Shown: piece by piece, positions 50,870-58,893 of the stretch
Layout of the letters: every line of letters begins with the position of its first letter
Position numbering within the stretch: position 1 is the stretch's first letter
Assembly: GCF_028464065.1 (NCBI RefSeq)
Contig: NZ_CP116808.1
Coordinates: 3,749,501-3,813,500, forward strand
Reading direction: 5' to 3'
DNA: 64,000 nucleotides
DNA from: Saprospira sp. CCB-QB6
Lineage (GTDB): Bacteria; Bacteroidota; Bacteroidia; Chitinophagales; Saprospiraceae
Position numbers and translations under genes: made by a program
The notes under the pieces: model-generated
What the model was told of the DNA's origin: nothing
What the model saw: only the letters and a program-made list of their open reading frames with translations
The model's database searches: none

Positions 50870-51814
50870 TTACTCAGGCATGGTAATGCGCATTTCATTA
50901 TTCTTATACTGTTGGCTCTTGAGTAAGGGCTTCACCAATTCCTTGATTTCCTTATGCAAAACTTCCATCAAACGCAATTTCGCATAAGGTCGATAAAAAG
51001 CTAAACTAATTTCTCGAACAGGAACGGGCCGCTCAAAATAAGCCAAACGCTGCTGCCGCTCTTCCGAAAGTTGTTGGAGATAAAGCTCTGGAACTAAAGT
51101 TAATCCCCCCATCTGATCCACTAGAGGCAATAAACAATCAAAAGAGTTAATCCCCAATTTTAAGTTGGGCCAAGGATTCTCTTTTTGTCGCAACTGACAA
51201 AGGTCCAGCATCTGCTCTCGCAAACAATTGCCTTCTTCCAATAACCAAAGGGGGCGCTCCAATAAAATATCAGGAGTTGTATAGCGCTTAATTTGCTCCT
51301 CTGCACTGCCATAAACTAAAAGTAATTCATAATAGAGTACCCAATCTTCTATGCTGTTATCTTTCAAGGGAGTACTCAAAATAGCCAAATCTAACTCGCC
51401 CCGCTTAAGTTGTTCGGTCAAGCTGGCCGTGGGGGCTTCAATGATTTCTAATTCTACCTCTGGATACTTCCCCAAAAAAGGCCGCAGAAAAATAGGAAGC
51501 AAACTACTACTAATCGTTGGAATAATTCCTAAACGTAGCTGTCCAGCCACTTTTTGCTTAACGTTTCGAGCCAAATCATAAAAATTATCCGCTTCCGATA
51601 AAATTCGCCTAGCGGCCATAATCAACTCCTGTCCACAATCTGTTGTGACTAAAGGCTGGGTCTTTCGATCAAATATCATTACACCCAATTCTTTCTCCAA
51701 TTTCCCAATCATACTACTCAAGGTGGCCTGACTCAAATCAAGCTCTTCTGCCGCCTTGCTAAATTGCTTGTGCCGATCTACGGCAATAATGTAACGCAGT
51801 TGCTGTAATTTCAA
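50870..51814 (-). CDS. oxyR: OxyR-type LysR regulator, peroxide sensor
   Basis: This 314-residue protein has an N-terminal LysR helix-turn-helix (residues 1-60, QFSKAAEELDLSQATLSSMIGKLEKELG) and an effector domain with GQLRLGIIPTISSSLLP. The peroxide-sensing pair is visible: C197 and C206 in EEGNCLREQMLDLC, with the same nine-residue spacing as C199-C208 of E. coli OxyR. Hydrogen peroxide oxidises this pair and switches transcription. It diverges from a peroxiredoxin gene across a 213-bp region, which is the expected target. Confidence 0.88.
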   Translation of the reverse strand: MKLQQLRYIIAVDRHKQFSKAAEELDLSQATLSSMIGKLEKELGVMIFDRKTQPLVTTDCGQELIMAARRILSEADNFYDLARNVKQKVAGQLRLGIIPTISSSLLPIFLRPFLGKYPEVELEIIEAPTASLTEQLKRGELDLAILSTPLKDNSIEDWVLYYELLLVYGSAEEQIKRYTTPDILLERPLWLLEEGNCLREQMLDLCQLRQKENPWPNLKLGINSFDCLLPLVDQMGGLTLVPELYLQQLSEERQQRLAYFERPVPVREISLAFYRPYAKLRLMEVLHKEIKELVKPLLKSQQYKNNEMRITMPE

Positions 51815-52027
51815 GGTATTAGTTTTTGTAATAGGGTGTATAAGATTTATAATTTTTACTTATAAATAGGCTGCCCTATCTTTGTATTAACAAAAGAAAG
51901 CTAGTGGCCAAAAGATAGTTATTAGTTTTTGTTATACAGCCTATAGTTTACATCATTTTTAATTATATAGCCCTCGCTTTATCTTTGTATCAACAACTAA
52001 AAAATCACTTTAAATAAAATACCAATT
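51815..52027. promoter_or_regulatory. oxyR-peroxiredoxin divergent control region
   Basis: Two plus-strand -7-like boxes TATCTTTG stand at 51877-51884 and 51980-51987, each continuing GTATTAACAA or GTATCAACAA, so the element looks duplicated. The second lies 40 bp before the peroxiredoxin ATG. A dyad ATAGGCTGCCCTAT (51866-51879) resembles the ATAG-N7-CTAT half-site of OxyR but has a 6-base gap. OxyR control is inferred from this and the gene pair. Confidence 0.55.
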
Positions 52028-52687
52028 ATGGAAAATCCCACTGAAGTAAATTTCAACCCCATGCCTCGTATTGGCGATCAAGCCCCTGATTTTGTGGCAC
52101 AAACCACTACGGGCCCCATGAAATTTTCGGAATACGCAAAGGATAAATGGACCATCCTCTTTTCGCATCCCGCCGATTTTACTCCTGTTTGCACTACCGA
52201 AATGAGTGGTTTTGCTATCCGCCAAGAGGAATTTAAGGCACTAAATACGGAGCTCGTTGGATTAAGTATCGATAGCCTTCACGCTCACCTCGCTTGGGTC
52301 AATAATGTGCGCAATAATATGGGGGTCTACCTCAATTTTCCCATCATCGCCGATATCGACATGAAGGTCTCTAAGCTTTACGGTATGCTTCAACCCAACG
52401 AAAGCGAAACGGCTGCCGTACGCGCTGTTTTCTTTATCGACCCCAATAAAAAAATCCGCTTGATTATGTATTACCCACTCAATGTAGGCCGCAATATGGA
52501 CGAAATTCTCCGAGCCCTCGAGGCCCTACAAGTTTCCGATGAACATAAGGTGGCTATGCCTCTAGATTGGCGCAAAGGCGATAAGGTAATCGTTCCCCCA
52601 CCCAAAACTTTGGCCGAAATGGATGCTCGCATTGCAGATACTTCTTGCGAAAAGGTAGATTTTTATCTCGCGAAGAAGTCGCTTTAA
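52028..52687 (+). CDS. Prx6-type peroxiredoxin
   Basis: This 219-residue protein has the thioredoxin-fold AhpC/TSA domain with SHPADFTPVCTTE; C55 is the peroxidatic cysteine. The length, the IADIDMKVSKLYGML segment and the C-terminal domain (RKGDKVIVPP) place it in the Prx6/1-Cys group. An additional C207 near the C-terminus could act as a resolving cysteine. It reduces hydrogen peroxide and organic peroxides. It is divergent from oxyR and is probably induced by peroxide through it. Confidence 0.92.
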   Translation: MENPTEVNFNPMPRIGDQAPDFVAQTTTGPMKFSEYAKDKWTILFSHPADFTPVCTTEMSGFAIRQEEFKALNTELVGLSIDSLHAHLAWVNNVRNNMGVYLNFPIIADIDMKVSKLYGMLQPNESETAAVRAVFFIDPNKKIRLIMYYPLNVGRNMDEILRALEALQVSDEHKVAMPLDWRKGDKVIVPPPKTLAEMDARIADTSCEKVDFYLAKKSL

Positions 52688-52699
52688 GTTCTTATTTTT

Positions 52700-52840
52700 T
52701 AGAAGGGCTGCCCCTCGCTTCGCTCGGGTCGGGCTGTCTCGCAGCTCGCTCTTCGCTCGGCCCTGCGCGGGCTTTGCCCGCTGGGTCTGGCCTTCGGCCA
52801 CTGCTGCCCATCCCTCAGCCTGCGGCCCTTCGGGCCTGCA
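52700..52840 (+). repeat. GC-rich forward arm N, GGGCTGCCCC subtype
   Basis: GGGCTGCCCCTCGCTTCGCT opens a second subtype, with CGGGTCGGGCTGTCTCGCAG, the shared CTCGCTCTTCGCTCGGCCC linker, GCGGGCTTTGCCCGC, GGGTCTGGCCTTCGGCC and the ending CTGCTGCCCATCCCTCAGCC in place of CACATCGCTAGGCC. The same ending occurs in P and R. It follows the peroxiredoxin gene and closes with GGCCCTTCGGGCC. Confidence 0.75.
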
Positions 52841-52918
52841 AAACGCAGAGAACCAAATTTGTCACTCCAATTATTTTTTCCCAAACCTGAGGAGCTTCTC
52901 CTCCCAATATTCTAAGCT

Positions 52919-54304
52919 ATGTTTTTTAAGCACATTTATGATAAAAGTTTGGCTCAAGCTAGCTACATGATCGCTTGCCAAAAAGCAGGCGTGGCCGCTG
53001 TAATAGACCCCAAACGAGATGTAGACACTTATCTGGAGATAGCCAAGCAAGAAGGCTTTCGCATTACCCATATTCTAGAAACACATATTCATGCAGATTT
53101 TTTGGCCGGTAGCCGAGAATTGGCCGAACTTACAGGGGCCAAAATGTACCTCTCTGCAGAAGGCGGAGAGGGCTGGGAATACGAGTTTCCCCATGAAGGC
53201 TTAAAAGATGGAGACGAATTTTGGTTGGGGAATCTTAAATTTGAAGTTTGGCATACCCCCGGTCATACCCCCGAAAGTATCAGCTTTTTACTGACCGATA
53301 CACCCGCTACAGAAGAACCTGTAATGCTCTTTACTGGAGATTTTGTCTTTGTTGGTGATATCGGACGCCCTGATTTGCTAGAAAAAGCAGCAGGAATTAA
53401 AGGCACCCAAGATGAAGGAGCCAAACAGATGCTGGCTTCTGTCCGTCGTTTCAAGGAATTACCCGATTTTATTCAGCTTTGGCCCGGACATGGTGCGGGA
53501 TCGGCCTGTGGTAAGGCCTTGGGCGCAGTACCTAGTAGTACTGTAGGCTATGAGAAAATCCGTAACTGGGCCTGCCAATTAGCCGATGACGATAAAGCTT
53601 TTACCGATTTCTTGCTAGAGGATCAACCCGAACCACCCAAGTACTTTGCTAAAATGAAATTGCTCAACAGAGTGGAGCGCCCTTTACTTACTGAGTTGGC
53701 TACCGCCCAAGAATTAGATTGGCCTGTTGTGGCTGCGGCTATGCAAGCAGGTGTCCCTTTGATTGATGCGCGTCCCCGAACAGAAGTAGAAACTCAAGGT
53801 TTTATTCCTGGAACAATCAATATCCAACATAATAATGCCTTTTCTACTTGGGCCGGTTGGTTCCTTGACTATGATAAGGAGTTTATGCTCTTAGCCGCTG
53901 AGGACCAAATTGATGAACTTCGCCGAAAACTTATGCGTATAGGTCTCGATAATTTCAAGGGCTTTGTTGCTTCTACCAATGCTTATCAGCAAGAACTACA
54001 TCAGCCAGATATTATTACTGTGACAGAATTGAAAAAGCTAAAAGCAGATTATCGCATTTTTGATATTCGCTCAGCTAAAGAATATAAGGAGGCTCATATC
54101 GAAGGCGCAGAGCATTTCTTTTTAGGAAAACTCTATGAATTGACTAAAGATATAGACCGCAACGAAGCTATCATTTTGCATTGCCAAGGAGGTGATCGAG
54201 CAGCTATCGGATACAGTATTTTGGTTCAAATGGGCTTTAAGAATATCAAAAACTTTAGCGGGGGAATTAAGGCTTGGGTAGCCGCCCAAGAACCTTTGGT
54301 TTAA
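52919..54304 (+). CDS. MBL-fold hydrolase fused to rhodanese domains
   Basis: This 461-residue protein has an N-terminal metallo-beta-lactamase domain (about 1-245) with ETHIHADF (metal ligands H56, H58, D60), WHTPGHTPES and LWPGHGAGSACGK, as in persulfide dioxygenases of the ETHE1/BlaX group. Two rhodanese modules follow. The first (about 280-355, LIDARPRTEV) lacks an evident catalytic cysteine. The second (about 370-455) has FDIRSAKEYKEAHIEGA and LHCQGGDRAA with the active cysteine. It probably oxidises glutathione or low-molecular-weight persulfides and handles sulfane sulfur. Confidence 0.88.
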   Translation: MFFKHIYDKSLAQASYMIACQKAGVAAVIDPKRDVDTYLEIAKQEGFRITHILETHIHADFLAGSRELAELTGAKMYLSAEGGEGWEYEFPHEGLKDGDEFWLGNLKFEVWHTPGHTPESISFLLTDTPATEEPVMLFTGDFVFVGDIGRPDLLEKAAGIKGTQDEGAKQMLASVRRFKELPDFIQLWPGHGAGSACGKALGAVPSSTVGYEKIRNWACQLADDDKAFTDFLLEDQPEPPKYFAKMKLLNRVERPLLTELATAQELDWPVVAAAMQAGVPLIDARPRTEVETQGFIPGTINIQHNNAFSTWAGWFLDYDKEFMLLAAEDQIDELRRKLMRIGLDNFKGFVASTNAYQQELHQPDIITVTELKKLKADYRIFDIRSAKEYKEAHIEGAEHFFLGKLYELTKDIDRNEAIILHCQGGDRAAIGYSILVQMGFKNIKNFSGGIKAWVAAQEPLV

Positions 54305-54306
54305 TG

Positions 54307-54338
54307 AAAAAAAGGAGCGAATATTCGCTCCTTTTTTG
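54307..54338 (+). terminator. Terminator after the MBL-rhodanese gene
   Basis: AAAAAAAGGAGCGAAT is followed directly by ATTCGCTCCTTTTTT, a near-perfect palindrome ending in a T-run. It starts 3 bp after the stop codon and may act in both directions. Confidence 0.8.
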
Positions 54339-54356
54339 TTGGGTTATTTTGGTTTT

Positions 54357-54437
54357 GCCCGCAGGCCAGACCGAGCCGCTGAAAGCGGCTAAGGGAATAA
54401 CCGCCGCAAGGAGAAGCCGCAGCGGGGGGGCAAAAAT
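54357..54437 (-). repeat. Partial GC-rich reverse arm O
   Basis: GCCCGCAGGCCAGACCGAGC, CCGCTGAAAGCGG, then a disrupted part (CTAAGGGAATAACCGCCGCAA) and GAAGCCGCAGCGGGG. The constant GGGCCGAGCGA linker is lost, so this is a degraded copy between convergent genes. Confidence 0.6.
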
Positions 54438-54452
54438 GATATTCATAAATGC

Positions 54453-56012
54453 TTATTTTCTGTAGACACCTGCTGTCGCGTTGTCTCGTTTCCAGCGCAA
54501 AATGACAGACAAAATAAGGAGCAAACCAATACCACCAGCAAAAATACTGGCTAAAAAAAGCACGGCATTTCCAACGGCCCTTTCTGCTAAATAAATAGGT
54601 TGGTCAGGGCCAAATTGGATAAAAGCCGACCAAAAAATGGGGTGCGAAGCCAGACTATTTCTATTTTCAGAAAGATATTTGAGTTTTGCTCTTTGTAGGG
54701 CAGTACTTTTTTCGGCTCCTGCGGCAATTTGACGATAATAATCTTCTAATAAAACGGCCGTGCTTTCATCATCAATCTGCCAAAGACTAATTAAGGTTGT
54801 GGGGCAGCCCGCATACATAAAGGCTCTACTCAAGGCGGAACTAGTTTGTCCTCTTTTAGCGCCTTGGCAAGCTGAAAGGACGGTCAAATCAGCCGAAATG
54901 GGCAAATTCATAATCTCTTCAGCTTGAAGTAAGTCATCCTCTTGCTTATGAGTGATATTAGAAAAAGCAAGGGCTGATTCTAGCGGCTGCCTAGGCTCTT
55001 GTAGGCTGTGCAACGCCAAATGGATCACCGCATAGCGGTTAACATTTGCCTTGAAATTGGCCTCTGTTGCCAAACTGTCGAGTAAAAAACGGCCCTCAAA
55101 TTGCCGAGCGAGCCGCCCAATTTCAAGTCGTTTTTTGGGTAATACAGCTAATTTTCGTCCCTGATCCTGCTGGTAAGTCCCTGCAATGGCTAATAGTTGC
55201 CCTCCCTTTTGAGGCAAACTATCTTGCTCTTGCAAAAAGAGATTACTGCTGTAATGATAAAAAATGGCTTTTTCTCGAAATAAGTAAGGCAGATCGCCAA
55301 AACGCTTTCTTCCAGCAGGTTGATGGAGTAAAACTTCAAAAGGCAATTGATATAATGGACCATCAGGAATAATCAATAGCTTTTTTCGCATGGGCAAAAG
55401 ACTAACCACCGGAGCCAAAAATCGAGCATACAAAGCCGAGGATTCTTGGATAAAAGGACCTAAAAGGTCGGGCTCACCTAGGCTCAATCGCTCGGGATCA
55501 CTCAACTGCTGAACAAAATCTACAATCTGCCGCTCCCATTGCGGAGAGCGCCTACCCAAACGAAGCAATTGGGCCGTTTCTTGGTCCACATAAAACAAAT
55601 AAACCATAGAATCGCCCCAGAAATACTCTAGACAGGCCGTTTTTTCTGGCAAATTGCTCTGCAAATCAGCTAAGGGATAGCGATAAAGCGTATCAGATAA
55701 CTGGGCCAGTTGTTCGCTTCCAAAAATGGCTTGGTCTCTCCATTTTTGATAGGCCTGTAACCAACCGTATTTTTGAGCAATTACAGCTTTTGACAAAAAA
55801 CCACGCTCTAGGTACAACTTGGCCTGAGCGAGTGATTCTTGCTGCTTTTTTACCGATAAACTGGACCAGTTCTCTTTGGTTTCTGCAAAAAATAGGTCGA
55901 TTTGCTGCAAATTAAAGTTATCTGCAACAACTAAGCTATCTGTAGTTGTTTGTCCCCAAAGCTTAATCAAGGCAAAACAACAGACTAGGGTTAAGATCAG
56001 GGTTTTAAACAT
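54453..56012 (-). CDS. CHAT-domain protease with C-terminal anchor
   Basis: This 519-residue protein has a signal peptide (LVCCFALIKLWGQ) and a helical N-terminal region (about 30-120). A caspase-like CHAT domain (about 120-445) follows, with LLIIPDGPLYQLPFEVLLH, the histidine motif YAVIHLALH (H331, H335), the cysteine motif LTVLSACQGAKRG (C382) and GCPTTLISLWQIDDEST. A membrane segment lies near the C-terminus (about 480-505, ending in RWKRDN). CHAT proteases cleave partner proteins on activation. There is no obvious partner gene, so the pathway is unknown. Confidence 0.88.
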   Translation of the reverse strand: MFKTLILTLVCCFALIKLWGQTTTDSLVVADNFNLQQIDLFFAETKENWSSLSVKKQQESLAQAKLYLERGFLSKAVIAQKYGWLQAYQKWRDQAIFGSEQLAQLSDTLYRYPLADLQSNLPEKTACLEYFWGDSMVYLFYVDQETAQLLRLGRRSPQWERQIVDFVQQLSDPERLSLGEPDLLGPFIQESSALYARFLAPVVSLLPMRKKLLIIPDGPLYQLPFEVLLHQPAGRKRFGDLPYLFREKAIFYHYSSNLFLQEQDSLPQKGGQLLAIAGTYQQDQGRKLAVLPKKRLEIGRLARQFEGRFLLDSLATEANFKANVNRYAVIHLALHSLQEPRQPLESALAFSNITHKQEDDLLQAEEIMNLPISADLTVLSACQGAKRGQTSSALSRAFMYAGCPTTLISLWQIDDESTAVLLEDYYRQIAAGAEKSTALQRAKLKYLSENRNSLASHPIFWSAFIQFGPDQPIYLAERAVGNAVLFLASIFAGGIGLLLILSVILRWKRDNATAGVYRK

Positions 56013-56107
56013 CTTGGGCTAAATTTAGAGGGTGGGTACTCCTAAGATACACAAAGCCTATTTGTTCTAAAAATGAAGCCTTAACTTATTGCGGTTGTTT
56101 TGCTATT

Positions 56108-56270
56108 TTTTGGGGCTGCCCCTCCCTACGGTCGGGTCGGGCTGTCTCGCAGCTCGCTGATCGCTCGGCCCTGCACAAAATTCGCTACGCTCATTTTGTT
56201 GGGTCTGGCCCTGCGGGCCACTGCTGCCCATCCCTCAGCCGTTGCAGGCTTTCGCCTGCCTAAGGGACCA
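56108..56270 (+). repeat. GC-rich forward arm P, GGGCTGCCCC subtype
   Basis: GGGGCTGCCCCTCCCTACGG, the constant linker, then an AT-rich second stem (CAAAAT...GC-TAC-GC...ATTTTG, about 56176-56198) in place of GCGGGC/GCCCGC. GGGTCTGGCCCTGCGGGCC and CTGCTGCCCATCCCTCAGCC follow, then a GCAGGCTTTCGCCTGC hairpin. It lies between two leftward genes. Confidence 0.75.
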
Positions 56271-56273
56271 AAA

Positions 56274-57278
56274 TTAGCGGCCGTGCATTCTATTGAGCAG
56301 AATATTGTCTGCGGTCCAAGGGAGTTGCCCTTCAAATTCGGTTTCTCGATGTGAGCAATCTTTTTTGCTACAAAGTCGGCAAGAGCTGCTTCGGCAAGCA
56401 TCCAAATGTACAAAAAGCTCTACGGGAGAGGATAGTTTTTCGCGCAAAAGGTTTTCTAGTGCTTCAATTTCTTTGTGACCTTCTCGAATATCGAAGTACC
56501 AGGGAACGGAAAGATGGCAGTCAATATGTAAATCGCTACCGTATTTAATAATGCGCAGATTATGCACATCGATCCAATTTTCTTTGCGGTTATCTTGTAA
56601 ATCTTGAACAATTTTATGGACCAGTTCATAATCCAGCTCGTCCATAATGCCAGCCAAAGATTTTCGGATAATATGATAGCCCGTATAGGCAATAATTCCC
56701 CCAAAGAGAATGGCGACAATATTATCGGCTAACCTGATCCAATATGCTTCAGCAGATTGATATTGTAGAATCATGATGAGAATAAGGCCAAAAATAAGCC
56801 CTAGGGTAGAGTAGGCATCAGATTTTAGGTGTTGGCCACTGGCGACAAGGGCCAAGGAGTGGGTTTTTTTGCCTTGTTTTTCGGCTAGGTGTCCAAGTAG
56901 GTAGTTGACAGCCCCAGCAAAGGCAGTAATATAAAGCCCTAAATCGATGGGGTGGAGTTTGTAGTCTCCAGCAAATAGGCGGTAGCTGCCTTGTCCAATA
57001 ATCAGTAGGCCAGCCAAGACAATGAGAGTGCCTTCTACACCAGCAGAAATAAATTCAATTTTTCCATGTCCATAAGGATGGTTTTCATCCTTGGGGCGGG
57101 CAGCTAAAATTAGGCTATACAGTCCTAATGCTCCAGCAACAACATTGATAATACTTTCTAGGGCATCGGTCAATACACTGCTGGAGTTGGTATAGAAGTA
57201 GGCCAAAAATTTGGCCGCTAAAAGCAGGGCGCCCAAAAGGACCGCCCAAGCTTGTAGACGAATATTCTGCTGGTCCAA
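56274..57278 (-). CDS. Cation diffusion facilitator metal transporter
   Basis: This 334-residue protein has about six membrane segments. CDF hallmarks are visible: SSSVLTDALESIINVVAG in helix 2, the DENHPYGHGKIEF loop, and HLKSDAYSTLG in helix 5, which supply the Asp/His metal site. A cytoplasmic C-terminal domain (about 210-290) has NWIDVHNLRIIKYGSDLHIDCHL. A Cys/His-rich tail (DACRSSSCRLCSKKDC) is unusual and could bind metal. It likely exports zinc, iron or a similar divalent ion by proton exchange. It starts 7 bp after the helicase gene, so the two are probably co-transcribed. Confidence 0.88.
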   Translation of the reverse strand: MDQQNIRLQAWAVLLGALLLAAKFLAYFYTNSSSVLTDALESIINVVAGALGLYSLILAARPKDENHPYGHGKIEFISAGVEGTLIVLAGLLIIGQGSYRLFAGDYKLHPIDLGLYITAFAGAVNYLLGHLAEKQGKKTHSLALVASGQHLKSDAYSTLGLIFGLILIMILQYQSAEAYWIRLADNIVAILFGGIIAYTGYHIIRKSLAGIMDELDYELVHKIVQDLQDNRKENWIDVHNLRIIKYGSDLHIDCHLSVPWYFDIREGHKEIEALENLLREKLSSPVELFVHLDACRSSSCRLCSKKDCSHRETEFEGQLPWTADNILLNRMHGR

Positions 57279-57284
57279 AATATT

Positions 57285-58667
57285 TTATTTTTTGTGTCGG
57301 TTCCGCTTAGAAGTCGTTTTCTTTTTGGGCGTAGTCTTTTGCATATAGCTTTTGGCTTTCCCTGTAAATTGCCGTTTGCGTTTGCTGCTTTTTTGTTTCT
57401 GCTTTTGTTTGTAATCCTTTTTCTCATGAAAAGCACCTTGAAAATTGGGATCCTCCTTTCGTTTTTGGTGGTCAATTTCTTTGGCTATTTCTTGCTTTTC
57501 GTCAAAGGGCGTTTCAGGAATTTCTAAGTCTATAGGTAATTCGTAAACAGGGATAGACATTCGGATTTTCTTTTGGATCATCTGGATGTGGTATTGCTCG
57601 GCGGCTTGCGCAAAGCTAATAGCCGTTCCCGTATGGAAAGCTCTGCCTGTTCGGCCAATACGGTGGACATAATCTTCGTGTAGGCGGGGCACCTCAAAGT
57701 TAATGACATGGCTTACCTCTGGAATATCAATGCCACGGGCCATCACATCGGTGCTAACGAGCACGCGCAAAAGCCCTTCTTTAAATTCTTTGAAGGCATT
57801 GATGCGGCTATTTTGGCCCTTATTGGAGTGGATCAGGCGCATTTCGCCGTCTAGTCTGGCCCGTTGTAAAGCTTCAAAGACCTTATTGGCGCTGCGTTTA
57901 GAGCGGACAAAAATAATGACTCGATCAAAGCCCTCTTCCTGTTGAAAGAGATGGACCAAAAGGTTGAGTTTTGTCCCAAAATTGGGGGTATAATAGAGCC
58001 GTTGTTCTACGGTTTCTACGGGGGTAGCTTCTGGGGTGATTTCTACTTTATGGGGGAAATCCATAAAGTTCCAGCTAAGTTCTTCGACTTCGGGAGAGAA
58101 GGTGGCCGAAAATAGCAAATTTTGCTTTTTTCGGGGGAGTAGGTCCAAAAGGGTGTTAATTTGTGGACGGAAACCCATATCGAGCATGCGATCGGCCTCA
58201 TCCAAGATCAGAATTTCTACCTTTCTGAGGTCCAGATTCATTTTCTCATAGAGTTCGAAGAGGCGGCGGGGGGTACAGACCACCATATCGGTACCTGCTT
58301 CTAGTTCTTTGGCTTGTTTTTGCCAACCTACTCCACCATAGAGGCCCACCATTTTAATATCGGTGTATTTGGCTAGTTCTTGTTGTTGTTCCAAAACCTG
58401 CAAAACCAATTCTTTGGTGGGTACCATAATAATGGCCCGAATAAAATCGGCTTGGTGATATTGTAGTTTTTGTAAAGAAGGTAGGAGATAGGCTGCTGTT
58501 TTTCCTGTTCCCGTTTGGGCAATGCCAATCAGGTGTTGGCCTCCACGAATGAGTGGAATTGCTTTTTCTTGGATGCCAGTGGGGTGTTCAAAGCCCAAAT
58601 CTTCTAGGGCTTTAATATATTGAGGAGAAAGGCCAAGTGGGCCAAAATTTTCTTTAGTAATAGACAT
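57285..58667 (-). CDS. DEAD-box RNA helicase, RhlE-like
   Basis: This 460-residue protein has all the main DEAD-box motifs: the Q motif (HPTGIQEKAIP), AQTGTGKT (Walker A), PTKELVLQ, LDEADRMLDMGF, SATFS, IIFVRSKRSA, STDVMARGID and HRIGRTGR. A long Lys/Arg-rich tail (about 385-460) is typical of RhlE-type helicases that act on ribosome assembly or RNA turnover, often in the cold. Upstream, GC arm Q lies between it and the LRR-BRCT gene. Confidence 0.92.
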   Translation of the reverse strand: MSITKENFGPLGLSPQYIKALEDLGFEHPTGIQEKAIPLIRGGQHLIGIAQTGTGKTAAYLLPSLQKLQYHQADFIRAIIMVPTKELVLQVLEQQQELAKYTDIKMVGLYGGVGWQKQAKELEAGTDMVVCTPRRLFELYEKMNLDLRKVEILILDEADRMLDMGFRPQINTLLDLLPRKKQNLLFSATFSPEVEELSWNFMDFPHKVEITPEATPVETVEQRLYYTPNFGTKLNLLVHLFQQEEGFDRVIIFVRSKRSANKVFEALQRARLDGEMRLIHSNKGQNSRINAFKEFKEGLLRVLVSTDVMARGIDIPEVSHVINFEVPRLHEDYVHRIGRTGRAFHTGTAISFAQAAEQYHIQMIQKKIRMSIPVYELPIDLEIPETPFDEKQEIAKEIDHQKRKEDPNFQGAFHEKKDYKQKQKQKSSKRKRQFTGKAKSYMQKTTPKKKTTSKRNRHKK

Positions 58668-58734
58668 AAATCTGTAGTTAATGAGCTAGTCTTGGGCCGC
58701 TAGGCCCCTTTTTGCCCTTTAGGGCTATTTGTCG

Positions 58735-58866
58735 AGCTGGCCTAGCGATGCGGAAGGGGGCGGCGAAGCGCCAGACCCAACAAAATGAGCGAAGCGAATT
58801 TTGTGCAGGGCCGAGCAGGCTTGCGAGCCCTGTAGCGTAGCGCCGCAGCTTGCTGCGGAGGCCCCT
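58735..58866 (-). repeat. GC-rich reverse arm Q
   Basis: GGCCTAGCGATGCGG, GGCGAAGCGCC, CCAGACCCAA, then the imperfect AT-type stem CAAAAT-GA-GC/GAA/GC-GA-ATTTTG, GCAGGGCCGAGCAGGCTTGC, GTAGCGCCGCAGCTTGCTGC and GGAGGCCCC. Read on the minus strand it begins about 28 bp after the stop of the LRR-BRCT gene. Confidence 0.75.
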
Positions 58867-58893
58867 AAAAAAAGAGTGTAAAGCTACAAGAAG

